Source of the DNA: Chloroflexota bacterium
GTDB lineage: Bacteria; Chloroflexota; Dehalococcoidia; Lucifugimonadales; UBA3495
Assembly: GCA_009840165.1 (NCBI GenBank)
Contig: VXOG01000018.1
Span: 2,113-55,967, forward strand
Length of the DNA: 53,855 bases
Reading direction: 5' to 3'
The notes below the pieces were generated by a model. It made no database searches. It saw nothing but the letters and a program-made list of their open reading frames with translations, and was not told the origin of the DNA. The position numbers and the translations under genes are program-made. This document shows, in pieces, positions 8,156-15,403 of this stretch (position 1 is its first letter; the number at the start of each line of letters is the position of its first letter).

Positions 8156-8505
8156 TGACGCGCTCACCCGACCATTACGTTCTTTCGCTGTGCTGCCGTC
8201 GCAAAGCGGAACAGGAGCTCGAACAAAGCGACCTCCTGACCGCCGCCGAAATGATGTGGGGCGCTGCTGTACACGCCATCAAGCATATCGCCCCACGATT
8301 TACGTCGGTCCGTCTCAACTCTCATCGTGAGGTTAAGCAGGCTGTGCCGGTGTTAGACGCTAACCTGCCCGGAATAGATTTGAGGGAGGAGTTCGGTAAC
8401 GCGGAAGCATTGCATCGGTATTTCTACCGTGTTCACTTCGCCGACCACCAAGTCCGGAACAGCTTTCGACGCTGCCAGCGAATGCTGGATGCGCTGCTGT
8501 CCTAA
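8155..8505 (+). CDS. HEPN/PaREP1-like cassette, second protein (B2)
   Basis: A 116-residue protein from the ATG in TGATG; a TTG three bases upstream is in frame and less likely. It has the family pattern AEQELEQSDLLTAAEMMWGA, AVHAIKHIA, and EALHRYFYRVHFADHQVR near the C-terminus. It is translationally coupled to A2. The gene after it (8525) encodes a DUF4268 PD-(D/E)XK nuclease. The first cassette is also followed by such a nuclease gene (6471), so cassette plus nuclease occurs twice in a row. Confidence 0.68.
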   Translation: MTRSPDHYVLSLCCRRKAEQELEQSDLLTAAEMMWGAAVHAIKHIAPRFTSVRLNSHREVKQAVPVLDANLPGIDLREEFGNAEALHRYFYRVHFADHQVRNSFRRCQRMLDALLS

Positions 8506-8524
8506 CACTATAGGAGACCACAAA

Positions 8525-9505
8525 ATGACCACGCCGGAACATAACGAATCGGAGCCCGTACCCGTTCGCGAAGTTTGGCCTTCGGAGGCCGACTTCACTA
8601 CTTGGTTAGCCGAAAATATGGACTTACTCAGCAGAGAGATCGGTCTAAAGCTGAATCTGATTCAAGAAGAGGCGTGGTTAGCGCCATCGTCTGATTGGCA
8701 AGGACGAGTTGACATTCTGGCCAGGGAGGACGGAAGCGGTGACTACGTAGTCATCGAAAACCAGATGGAAGAATCGGACAACGACCATTTCGCTGGTCTG
8801 TTGAACTATGCGTCTCATAGCGGTTCACGCATTTTGATCCTCGTTGCCAGCAGGATTGGCGACTGTTATCGTCGTACTATGGATTGGCTCAATGAAGGAA
8901 ATGGAGTACGAATCTACGGCGTGGAGATGAGCGCATGGCACAACGGCAATTCGATTGAGCCACGACTAGAGTTGGTTGCCGGACCAAACAAACCCTCGGA
9001 ATGGCCTGAGTTCGAGTATCCCCCTGACAAGCAGAGATACCTTGATTTCTTCCGACCGTTGGTGACCGAACTTTGCCTACAGGGCATCGCTGAACGCAAC
9101 ATAGCTAGGCCCGTAAATGACCAAGCATTCCCTTCCGGTTTCACTGACATCGACTATCACGTCGGTTTCTGGGGCGGTAGCAACTCGGTGCTTTCGATTT
9201 ATCTGTGGATTGCGACCTGGGAACCACCTGGACACAACAAAGCGGTTTTTGATGCAATTCACAACCGGCGCAAGTCGGACATTGAGAGCCAGCTTGCCGA
9301 AGTATGGTGGGATCGGATGGACAATCAACGTATGTCCATAATTGGCATCTCCACACCCGGCTCGATTGGAGACTCGGAGGAGAAACTCGGCAAAATCAGA
9401 GCGTGGGCGAGCGAAAACATTCCCAAATTCAAGGTAGTCATGCAGCCTTATCTGGAACAAGCCATAAGTGAATTGCAATCCGACGCTCAGGAGCCAACCC
9501 CGTGA
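8525..9505 (+). CDS. DUF4268 domain protein with PD-(D/E)XK nuclease-like core
   Basis: A 326-residue protein. ATG 8525 follows AGGAGACC. The N-terminus matches the DUF4268 pattern: VWPSEADFTTWLAENMDLLS, then GRVDILAREDGSGDYVVIEN and QMEESDNDHFAGLLNYA. Asp and the E-x-Q triad (near residues 60-77) are the expected nuclease-core residues. The C-terminal half (about 160-320) is the DUF4268 region. Such proteins are common accessory genes linked to restriction or defence islands; no target is known. The last four bases overlap the next start (GTGA). Confidence 0.82.
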   Translation: MTTPEHNESEPVPVREVWPSEADFTTWLAENMDLLSREIGLKLNLIQEEAWLAPSSDWQGRVDILAREDGSGDYVVIENQMEESDNDHFAGLLNYASHSGSRILILVASRIGDCYRRTMDWLNEGNGVRIYGVEMSAWHNGNSIEPRLELVAGPNKPSEWPEFEYPPDKQRYLDFFRPLVTELCLQGIAERNIARPVNDQAFPSGFTDIDYHVGFWGGSNSVLSIYLWIATWEPPGHNKAVFDAIHNRRKSDIESQLAEVWWDRMDNQRMSIIGISTPGSIGDSEEKLGKIRAWASENIPKFKVVMQPYLEQAISELQSDAQEPTP

Positions 9506-9912
9506 AACTCACCGACCTCATCACCGCCGCACCATGGCGCGAAGCCGTCACCTACCGCGACACCTGGCCCCACGAGTACGTCCTGCTGCAAAAGGACGGC
9601 GAGCGCGAGTTGATGTGGGCGGTGTGGCAGCGGATGCGCGACGGTGAGGCGTTCAACGGCTATTTCTTCAGCCGGCCTACCATCTACCTCTTCATCGCCG
9701 ACTACAAATACTGGTTCATGTCATCGTTGGACACCATCAATGCCATGCTGGAAGACGAGAACCACGATAGCGAGGTGGTACTGAACCGCGCCCGGCTGTA
9801 TCATGACCGCCGGGATTTCTACATCCAGTATGGCGACACCGGGATGCGAGACGATTATCCCGGTCCACCCTACTGGATGAAACAAAACGACACCGACGAC
9901 GCCGAGGAGTGA
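9502..9912 (+). CDS. Uncharacterised 136-residue protein
   Basis: It starts at GTG 9502, overlapping the stop of the DUF4268 gene by four bases, so it is translationally coupled to it and probably works with it. It is rich in Trp and Tyr (YLFIADYKYWFMSSLDTIN near residue 65) and ends in an acidic tail. I do not recognise the family. The coupling makes it a candidate specificity, immunity or partner subunit for the nuclease; this is inference from position only. Confidence 0.6.
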   Translation: MKLTDLITAAPWREAVTYRDTWPHEYVLLQKDGERELMWAVWQRMRDGEAFNGYFFSRPTIYLFIADYKYWFMSSLDTINAMLEDENHDSEVVLNRARLYHDRRDFYIQYGDTGMRDDYPGPPYWMKQNDTDDAEE

Positions 9913-9917
9913 ACGCA

Positions 9918-10313
9918 ATGACCACAACCGAACAGCAGACCGGCCTCAAGCCCTACGTGGTGCATACCGTGGGCGACGCATCCGAGACCATCCAGACCCC
10001 CGGCATGACGCGCCTGCCGGCCGTCGTGCCCGGCAAGGGCGACACCACCAAGATCTGGATGGGCAAGGTTACCGCCGCGCCCCGCGAAAAGGGTCCCCCG
10101 CACACGCACCTGGAGGCCGAAACCGCCGCCTACGTGCTGCGCGGACACGTCCGCGTCTATTTCGGCGAGAACTTCGAGGAATGGATCGAAGCCGGCCCCG
10201 GCGACTTTATCTTCGTCCCGGCCAACACCCCTCACATCGAGGAGAACCCCTACGACGAGGAACAGGAAGGCATCCTGTGCCGCGCGCCGGACAACCTGGT
10301 GGTGAACCTGTAG
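9918..10313 (+). CDS. Cupin domain protein
   Basis: A single-domain cupin of 131 residues. Motif 1 is visible as PPHTHLEAETAAYVLRGHVR (about residues 56-75, with HxH and Glu ligands). Motif 2 is GPGDFIFVPANTPHIEENP (about 94-112, with the last His ligand). Start ATG 9918 follows GAGGAG; ATG 9909 is in frame but badly spaced. Cupins bind a metal and serve as dioxygenases, isomerases or small-molecule sensors. The substrate is unknown. Confidence 0.87.
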   Translation: MTTTEQQTGLKPYVVHTVGDASETIQTPGMTRLPAVVPGKGDTTKIWMGKVTAAPREKGPPHTHLEAETAAYVLRGHVRVYFGENFEEWIEAGPGDFIFVPANTPHIEENPYDEEQEGILCRAPDNLVVNL

Positions 10314-10337
10314 CGCGCGGCAACAAACGGCGATTAT

Positions 10338-10366
10338 GTAGGGGCAGGTTTGAAACCTGCCCCTAC
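10338..10366. repeat. Dispersed palindrome, GTAGGGGCAGG type
   Basis: Inverted repeat GTAGGGGCAGGTTT against AAACCTGCCCCTAC around a single G. It is identical to the copy at 10733-10761, about 395 bp away, so the two bracket the CDGSH gene. Confidence 0.88.
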
Positions 10367-10496
10367 GACTATTGGCCCTAATCGGTCGTTCAATTTGACC
10401 GACACCGCAATTTGGTGAATAATCACCGCGCCCGCTGCCGGAGCCGCTAACGATGGCAGCAGGCGCATTAACAGCCAAAACTGAGGAGGAATCAAG

Positions 10497-10703
10497 ATGG
10501 CGGACGTCAAGGTAGAAGTTCGTGGCAACGGCCCCCTGCGGGTCATCGGCGAGATCGACATTGTTGACCAGAGCGGCAACAACTACACCATCCCCGAAGG
10601 GCAGTGGGTATCCTTCTGCCGCTGCGGGCAATCCGATAACAAGCCGTTCTGCGACGGCACCCACCGCGACTGCGGGTTCGAGGGGGCCAGCGAAGCCCGC
10701 TAA
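10497..10703 (+). CDS. CDGSH iron-sulfur domain protein
   Basis: A small 68-residue protein with the CDGSH-type cluster motif CRCGQSDNKPFCDGTH near residues 41-56. The three Cys and one His are the ligands of a redox-active [2Fe-2S] cluster. An AGGAGGAA site precedes ATG 10497. The length fits the single-motif bacterial class. It stands alone between two identical palindromes (10338 and 10733). The physiological partner is not evident. Confidence 0.92.
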   Translation: MADVKVEVRGNGPLRVIGEIDIVDQSGNNYTIPEGQWVSFCRCGQSDNKPFCDGTHRDCGFEGASEAR

Positions 10704-10732
10704 TCGCAATCGGCGCTAATCACAACGATCAT

Positions 10733-10761
10733 GTAGGGGCAGGTTTGAAACCTGCCCCTAC
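10733..10761. repeat. Dispersed palindrome, GTAGGGGCAGG type
   Basis: Second identical copy of the 29-bp element at 10338, downstream of the CDGSH gene. Confidence 0.88.
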
Positions 10762-10804
10762 GCATGTCGGTGCGGGCGCCGCCGCTACGACACGCGAAAC
10801 AGGC

Positions 10805-10810
10805 TATAAT
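10805..10810 (+). promoter_or_regulatory. -10 box for the hydratase gene
   Basis: Consensus TATAAT 32 bp upstream of ATG 10843. No clear -35 is seen at the usual distance. Confidence 0.45.
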
Positions 10811-10842
10811 CCGAACATCACACGATCACGAGGAGCCCCAAC

Positions 10843-11643
10843 ATGGTAACCACCACGCCGGCCCGCGAGGCCGCTGAGCTGATCTTTGAAAAGTACAAGG
10901 CGGTACAGCCTTTCGACCGGCTGCCCGACAGCCTTTTCCCCAAGACCCTGGAAGATGCCTACTCGATCCAGAAGGAATTGCACTGCATGCTGTCGAGCCT
11001 GTGGGGGCCACTGGCCGGCTACAAGCTCGCCTATACCACGCCCATCATGCAGGAACGGGCGGGACTGGACCATCCGGTAATGGGCGGCGTGTTCGAGAAG
11101 ACCATACTGCGCTCGCCAGTGGTGCTCAACTTCACCGAGTACGTGAACCTGGGCATCGAGCTGGAAGTCGGCGTCACATTGGGCAAGGACCTGCCGGCGT
11201 CGGGCGCGCCCTACACCCGGGAAACCGTGGCCGAGGCGGTATCGGAAATCGCCACGGCCTTTGAGATTGTGGACATCCGCACGCCCGATGACCTCACCAC
11301 CGAGGAGCGCACGCTGATGAGCGTTGCCGTCAACATCCTCAACTCCGGCGTGGTGCTGGGCGATCCCGTCACCGACTGGCAGAACCTGGACCTGGTGAAC
11401 TGCCACGGCACCATGCAGATCAACCACGAGCAGGTCGGCGAGGGCTACGGCCGGGACGTGATGGGCCATCCCTTTGAGCCGCTGGTCTGGCTGGCCAACG
11501 AGCTGTCGCGCCGCAACCACCCGCTGAAGGCCGGCGATACGGTCATCACCGGCAGCCTGGTGCCGCCCACGCCGCTCAGCTTTGCCTCCGAGGGCCGCAT
11601 CTCCATCGAGGGCCTGGGCGAGGCCGTCGTCGTCTGCGCCTGA
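10843..11643 (+). CDS. 2-keto-4-pentenoate hydratase family protein
   Basis: A 266-residue member of the MhpD/fumarylacetoacetate-hydrolase superfamily. These enzymes hydrate 2-hydroxypenta-2,4-dienoate to 4-hydroxy-2-oxopentanoate or decarboxylate related oxo-acids, late in meta-cleavage of aromatics. Seen: GIELEVGVTLGKDLP near residue 105 with the paired metal-binding Glu residues, FEIVDIRTPD near 140, and the typical GDTVITGSL near 232. CGAGGAG precedes the ATG. No other meta-cleavage gene is adjacent, so the true substrate may differ. Confidence 0.87.
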   Translation: MVTTTPAREAAELIFEKYKAVQPFDRLPDSLFPKTLEDAYSIQKELHCMLSSLWGPLAGYKLAYTTPIMQERAGLDHPVMGGVFEKTILRSPVVLNFTEYVNLGIELEVGVTLGKDLPASGAPYTRETVAEAVSEIATAFEIVDIRTPDDLTTEERTLMSVAVNILNSGVVLGDPVTDWQNLDLVNCHGTMQINHEQVGEGYGRDVMGHPFEPLVWLANELSRRNHPLKAGDTVITGSLVPPTPLSFASEGRISIEGLGEAVVVCA

Positions 11644-12480
11644 TCAGCCACCCGTCTCCACCCACAGCGCATATACCGTCCGGCGCGGGAGCCCGGTGGC
11701 CGCTACAACCTCGGCCACGGCCTCGCGCCCGCGCATTCCGGTGGCGCGACGCTGCGTCAACGCCTCTCGCGCCGCCTCTACGGTGATGGCGGGTTCGCCA
11801 GCAGTGGCCGTTTCCACCCTCGCCGTTAGACCGACGACGAGGGTGAACTCGCCGCGTGGTTCGGCGAAGTAGTCCAGTGCGTCGGACGCCGCGCCGCGCC
11901 ACACCTCTTCGTGCAGTTTGGTCAGCTCCCGGCACACCGCCAGCGGCGGGTCATTCAGGGCGTCGGCGATGTCGGTCAATGTAGCCCGCAGGCGATGGGG
12001 CGCTTCAAAAATAACCAGCGTCTGACCCAATCGGCCAGCGTCGGCAATGGTAGCCATCCGTTCCGACCGGCGGCGCGGCAGGAACCCCAGGAATACGAAC
12101 CGGTCGGCGGAAAAGCCGGATACCGATAAAGCCGCTGCCACCGCCGAAACGCCCGGCACGCTGACCACGTCGTACCCTGCGTCCGCGACCGCCGTGACCA
12201 CGCCCGCGCCGGGGTCGCTGATGCCGGGGGAACCGGCGTCCGTAACCAGCGCAAGGTCGCCCGACTCCAGGGCATCCAGCAGAGCGGACAGCCGACGGCT
12301 CCAGTTGTGCTCGTTGCAACTTATCAGGCGAGGCCTGGCATCAAGATGAGCCAGCAACCGCCGGGTTACGCGAGTATCCTCAGCCGCCACCAGCGGCACG
12401 GACGACAGGATGCGCGCCGCCCGGAGGGTAATGTCCTCAAGGTTCCCGATGGGAGTGCCGATTACGTAGAGCGTACCCAC
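11644..12480 (-). CDS. rsmI: 16S rRNA (cytidine-1402-2'-O)-methyltransferase RsmI
   Basis: RsmI methylates the ribose of C1402 in the decoding centre of 16S rRNA using SAM. The tetrapyrrole-methylase fold is clear: GTLYVIGTPIGNLEDITLRA at the N-terminus, AEDTRVTRRLL near residue 36, LVTDAGSPGISDPG near 80, FLGFLPRR near 117, and CRELTKLHEEVWRG near 165. It is 278 residues, normal length. The start is GTG 12480 because the family begins at this GTLYVIG. There is no Shine-Dalgarno; a TATACT box ends about 10 bases upstream, which would suit a leaderless transcript. Confidence 0.93.
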   Translation of the reverse strand: MGTLYVIGTPIGNLEDITLRAARILSSVPLVAAEDTRVTRRLLAHLDARPRLISCNEHNWSRRLSALLDALESGDLALVTDAGSPGISDPGAGVVTAVADAGYDVVSVPGVSAVAAALSVSGFSADRFVFLGFLPRRRSERMATIADAGRLGQTLVIFEAPHRLRATLTDIADALNDPPLAVCRELTKLHEEVWRGAASDALDYFAEPRGEFTLVVGLTARVETATAGEPAITVEAAREALTQRRATGMRGREAVAEVVAATGLPRRTVYALWVETGG

Positions 12481-12542
12481 GGAGGGCAGTATAGCGGGTC
12501 GTGGCCGGTAACTCCGGCATAAGCCACGTAGCCGGTTGCGCC

Positions 12543-13316
12543 CTACCGTCCCAGCTCCGCCCACAGCCGTCGCAGCTCTTCCTCTACAGCCAGCCGTTCC
12601 GCTCGCTCTGCTGCCAACGATTCCAGCGCATTCAGCAGGTCGGGCAGGTACTCCCCGGTGACCGGGTTCCAGAACCTCAGCTGCCAATCCCGCAGGCGCT
12701 GCTCCCAATCCGAAATCGGCCAGCCCAACCGATTGACCGTCTGCCAGTCAGCCGCATGCAGCTCCAGCCCCAACGCCGGGCTGTAGCCTCGCTTGATGCC
12801 GTCGTCGCCGGTTGGCACGGGTATGGATTGGTACTCGCCCGCCACCAGCGCATCGCCGGCCAATGCTGCCACGTAGTAGCGTCCGCCGGTGCGGTCGAAC
12901 CGCCAGTATTCCGACACTCCGAATCGGGCGTAGGTGTCCCGCTTGATGGTTTCATCCCGGCGGGCGGTGGCCTCGGATGCCACCTCCAGCACGAACTCCG
13001 GCGGCTTCCCGACTTCGCTGATGGTGTACCCGTTGGCCACGCTCTCAATCTCGCCTGGCGGTACGTCGAGGTCGAAGGATACTATCAGGTCGGGGTTCGG
13101 CAAAGTGAGGGCGTTGCCAGGTACGTCGCACAGATAACCCTCGCCGGACACCAGCATGTTGGAGCGTTGGCCGAAGTGGGCGCGCAGGACCTGGTCCATC
13201 TTTGCGATATGGGGACGTTGATACATGGCGTCGGGCGGCTTGGGCGGATCGGGCAGCACGGTCAGCCCGTAGGGGTTGCCGTCCGGCCTGATTGTTTTCG
13301 TCGGTTTGGTGGTCAT
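12543..13316 (-). CDS. Uma2 family (DUF820) putative endonuclease
   Basis: A 257-residue Uma2 protein. The restriction-endonuclease-like core shows as LPNPDLIVSFDL near residue 73, PPEFVLEVASEATARRD near 103 and KRDTYARFGVSEYWRFDR near 123. A coiled-coil tail (about 225-257) resembles that of the Uma2 protein at 2484. GAGG lies upstream of the start. It lies 62 bp upstream of rsmI on the same strand and could be co-transcribed with it. Confidence 0.87.
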   Translation of the reverse strand: MTTKPTKTIRPDGNPYGLTVLPDPPKPPDAMYQRPHIAKMDQVLRAHFGQRSNMLVSGEGYLCDVPGNALTLPNPDLIVSFDLDVPPGEIESVANGYTISEVGKPPEFVLEVASEATARRDETIKRDTYARFGVSEYWRFDRTGGRYYVAALAGDALVAGEYQSIPVPTGDDGIKRGYSPALGLELHAADWQTVNRLGWPISDWEQRLRDWQLRFWNPVTGEYLPDLLNALESLAAERAERLAVEEELRRLWAELGR

Positions 13317-13400
13317 GGCGAACCTCGCCGCATGGCGGCATGGTCGGATTGTAGCATGGCGGCATCGGAATCAGGGCTGCGCGTCCGTCTCCGGGCCCTG

Positions 13401-13432
13401 TGATAAGATTGTTTGGCCCGTTCGTTCGGGCC
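13401..13432 (+). promoter_or_regulatory. Extended -10 promoter and leader hairpin
   Basis: TGA-TAAGAT (13401-13409) fits an extended -10. The transcript would begin with a GC hairpin, GGCCCG/CGGGCC (13415-13420 with 13427-13432), about 50 bases before the start codon of the ThDP enzyme. No T-tract follows, so it is not an ordinary terminator. Confidence 0.4.
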
Positions 13433-13483
13433 GTTCACTTGCAGAAACCATACCCTTATCAAGGATATCAAGGAGTTGCATTT

Positions 13484-15151
13484 ATGCCGGAGCTGAACGG
13501 GGGCCACCTCTTTATTCGCTGCCTGAAACAGGAGGGTGTGCAGAAGGTTTTCACCATCGTGGGCGACACCATCCTGCCCCTGGTGGACGCTGCCGCCGAT
13601 GAGGGTATCGAGTTCATCGACGCACGCCACGAGGGCGCGGCGATGCACATGGCCGACGGGTACGCCCGCATCACCGGCCAACCCGCCGTCGCCATGTTCA
13701 CCGGCGGCCCCGGCTTCGCCAACGCCATCTCCGGCCTGCCCGCCATCTACACCTCCGAAAGCCCCGTCATCTTCGTGGCCGGATGCGCCGAACTCCCCGA
13801 AAAAGGCCAGGCCACCTTCCAGGAGATTGACCAGGTAGCGATGGCCGCCCCCGTGTCCAAGGGCTCGTGGCTGATCCATGAAAAGAACCGCATCCCGGAA
13901 TTCGTCGCCACCGCCTTCCGCACCGCCATGAGCGGACGCCCCGGCCCGGTGCATCTGACCCTGCCCATCGACTTGCAGGAGGCGCCCATCAGCGAGGAGG
14001 ACCTGCCGCCCTACCTGCCCCAGGAGTACCGCAACATGGGCCGGCCCCAGGGCGACCCCGCCCTCATTGAGCAGGCCGCGAACCTGCTCGCCAACGCCCA
14101 GCGTCCCGTCATCATCGTGGGCAACCCGGCCCGCTACTCTGTGGAACCGGCACAACTGGAGGCGCTGGCCGAGGCTTACGGCGCGCCCATCTTCACTGTC
14201 GAGCAGGCCCGCGGCCTCATTGACGACCTGCATCCCCTCTGCTTTGGCTACGCCGACGGCGCGCTGAACCGCACGGCGCGCAAGTTCCGGGAGGCCGACG
14301 TGGTGCTGCTGCTGGGCAAGCGCCTGGACCACCGCTACCGCTACGGCGGCATCTTCGACGCCGACGCCAAGCTGATCCAGGCCGACCCGTCGCCCGCTGA
14401 GATCGGACGCAACCGGGGCGTCGCCGTGGGCCTGCTGGGCGACCTGGGCGCCATCGTGGACCAACTGGCCGGCGCCGCCAGCCTGAACCGCAACGTCGGC
14501 CCGTGGATCGACGAACTCCAGCAGGAATACGACGCCTGGCTGGATAGCCTGCGCAGCAACGCCACCAACGAAGCGCCCTTGCATCCGCTGGACGTGTACA
14601 CGCGCATCGAGCACCTGGTGGATGAAAACACCTTCATCGTGCTGGACGGCGGCGACTACGTGCAGTGGGGCCGCTGCTACCTGCCCGCTCGCTCTCCGGG
14701 CCACTTCATGCGCCTGGGGCCGCTGAGCCACCTGGGCGGGGCGATACCCTACGCCATGGCCGCCAAGCTGGCCTACCCGGACAGCAAGGTGCTGGCCTTC
14801 ATGGGCGACGGCTCCTTCGGCTTCTATTCCATGGAATACGACACCTGCATCCGCCACAACCTGCCCATCACCGGCATCATGGGCAACGACGGCAACTGGG
14901 GCATCGACCGCACCTTCCAACTGGCCTACTTCGGGCGCGACGTTGGGACCGCCCTGCGCCCCGGTGTTCGCTACGACCAGGTGGTGGAGGGCATCGGCGG
15001 TTACGCGGAACTGGTGGAGCAGCCCGACGACGTGGCCCCGGCGGTGGAGCGCGCCATCAACTCCGGGCGGCCCTCGCTGGTCAACATCACCGTCAAATCC
15101 GGCGCCAGCCCTCTCGCCGACGCCATGATCGCCCGACGAACGGGCGGCTGA
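13484..15151 (+). CDS. Thiamine diphosphate-dependent enzyme, acetolactate synthase/benzoylformate decarboxylase-like
   Basis: A 555-residue member of the ThDP superfamily with three domains. The N-terminal pyrimidine-binding domain has RHEGAAMHMADGYAR with the catalytic Glu near residue 50. The central domain has IIVGNPARYS near 209. The C-terminal pyrophosphate-binding domain has FMGDGSFGF near 444 and NDGNWGID near 468, the GDG...N Mg/ThDP motif. ATG 13484 follows AAGGAG; the in-frame ATG at 13400 lies inside the promoter. No small regulatory subunit is beside it, so a decarboxylase, carboligase or oxalyl-CoA-like activity is as likely as valine/isoleucine synthesis. Confidence 0.87.
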   Translation: MPELNGGHLFIRCLKQEGVQKVFTIVGDTILPLVDAAADEGIEFIDARHEGAAMHMADGYARITGQPAVAMFTGGPGFANAISGLPAIYTSESPVIFVAGCAELPEKGQATFQEIDQVAMAAPVSKGSWLIHEKNRIPEFVATAFRTAMSGRPGPVHLTLPIDLQEAPISEEDLPPYLPQEYRNMGRPQGDPALIEQAANLLANAQRPVIIVGNPARYSVEPAQLEALAEAYGAPIFTVEQARGLIDDLHPLCFGYADGALNRTARKFREADVVLLLGKRLDHRYRYGGIFDADAKLIQADPSPAEIGRNRGVAVGLLGDLGAIVDQLAGAASLNRNVGPWIDELQQEYDAWLDSLRSNATNEAPLHPLDVYTRIEHLVDENTFIVLDGGDYVQWGRCYLPARSPGHFMRLGPLSHLGGAIPYAMAAKLAYPDSKVLAFMGDGSFGFYSMEYDTCIRHNLPITGIMGNDGNWGIDRTFQLAYFGRDVGTALRPGVRYDQVVEGIGGYAELVEQPDDVAPAVERAINSGRPSLVNITVKSGASPLADAMIARRTGG

Positions 15152-15217
15152 CCGCGAGGTTGCGGATTCCGAACTTTCCAGGGCTGCCGTCAATCATTTA
15201 GCCGGCAACCCTCCATA

Positions 15218-15261
15218 TTTCGTTATCGTCAGCACACTTGCAACATATCGTAATTGTCAGC
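15218..15261. promoter_or_regulatory. Two direct repeats upstream of the first Fe-S paralogue (operator candidate)
   Basis: TTTCGTTATCGTCAGC (15218-15233) and TATCGTAATTGTCAGC (15246-15261) are similar 16-mers 28 bp apart. A third copy, on the other strand, precedes the second paralogue (20598-20614, complement of TTTTCGTAATTCGTCAGC). Sharing between the two unlinked upstream regions suggests a common regulator. Confidence 0.45.
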
Positions 15262-15321
15262 GCCTTTGAAAACGAAAAGCGCAAATCCGCGCGAATTCGC
15301 TCAGGAAGTTGCGTTTGAGTG

Positions 15322-15350
15322 TTGACAAAGGTATCGCAAGGGTATAAATT
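15322..15350 (+). promoter_or_regulatory. Promoter of the first Fe-S paralogue
   Basis: TTGACA (15322-15327) with TATAAATT (15343-15350); spacing is 15 to TATAAA or 17 to TAAATT. The leader is about 45-50 bases and ends in GAGGAGG before ATG 15404. Confidence 0.65.
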
Positions 15351-15403
15351 GCCCGAAATGCAACCGCCTTTGTGCGGCGAAAGCCAACTGCGAGGAGGCT
15401 AAT

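Noticed and set aside
12501..13403. 300-residue plus-strand frame opposite the Uma2 gene at 12543
   Set aside because: No motif; the Uma2 core on the minus strand is recognisable and has a ribosome binding site.
13484..15151. Assignment of the ThDP enzyme as ilvB for branched-chain amino acid synthesis
   Set aside because: No ilvN/ilvC neighbours and only superfamily-level motifs; the name would overstate the evidence.
13313..15193. 626-residue open frame on the minus strand opposite the ThDP enzyme
   Set aside because: High-GC shadow frame rich in Val, Gly, His and Gln, with no domain motif. The plus-strand gene has full catalytic motifs and a ribosome binding site.
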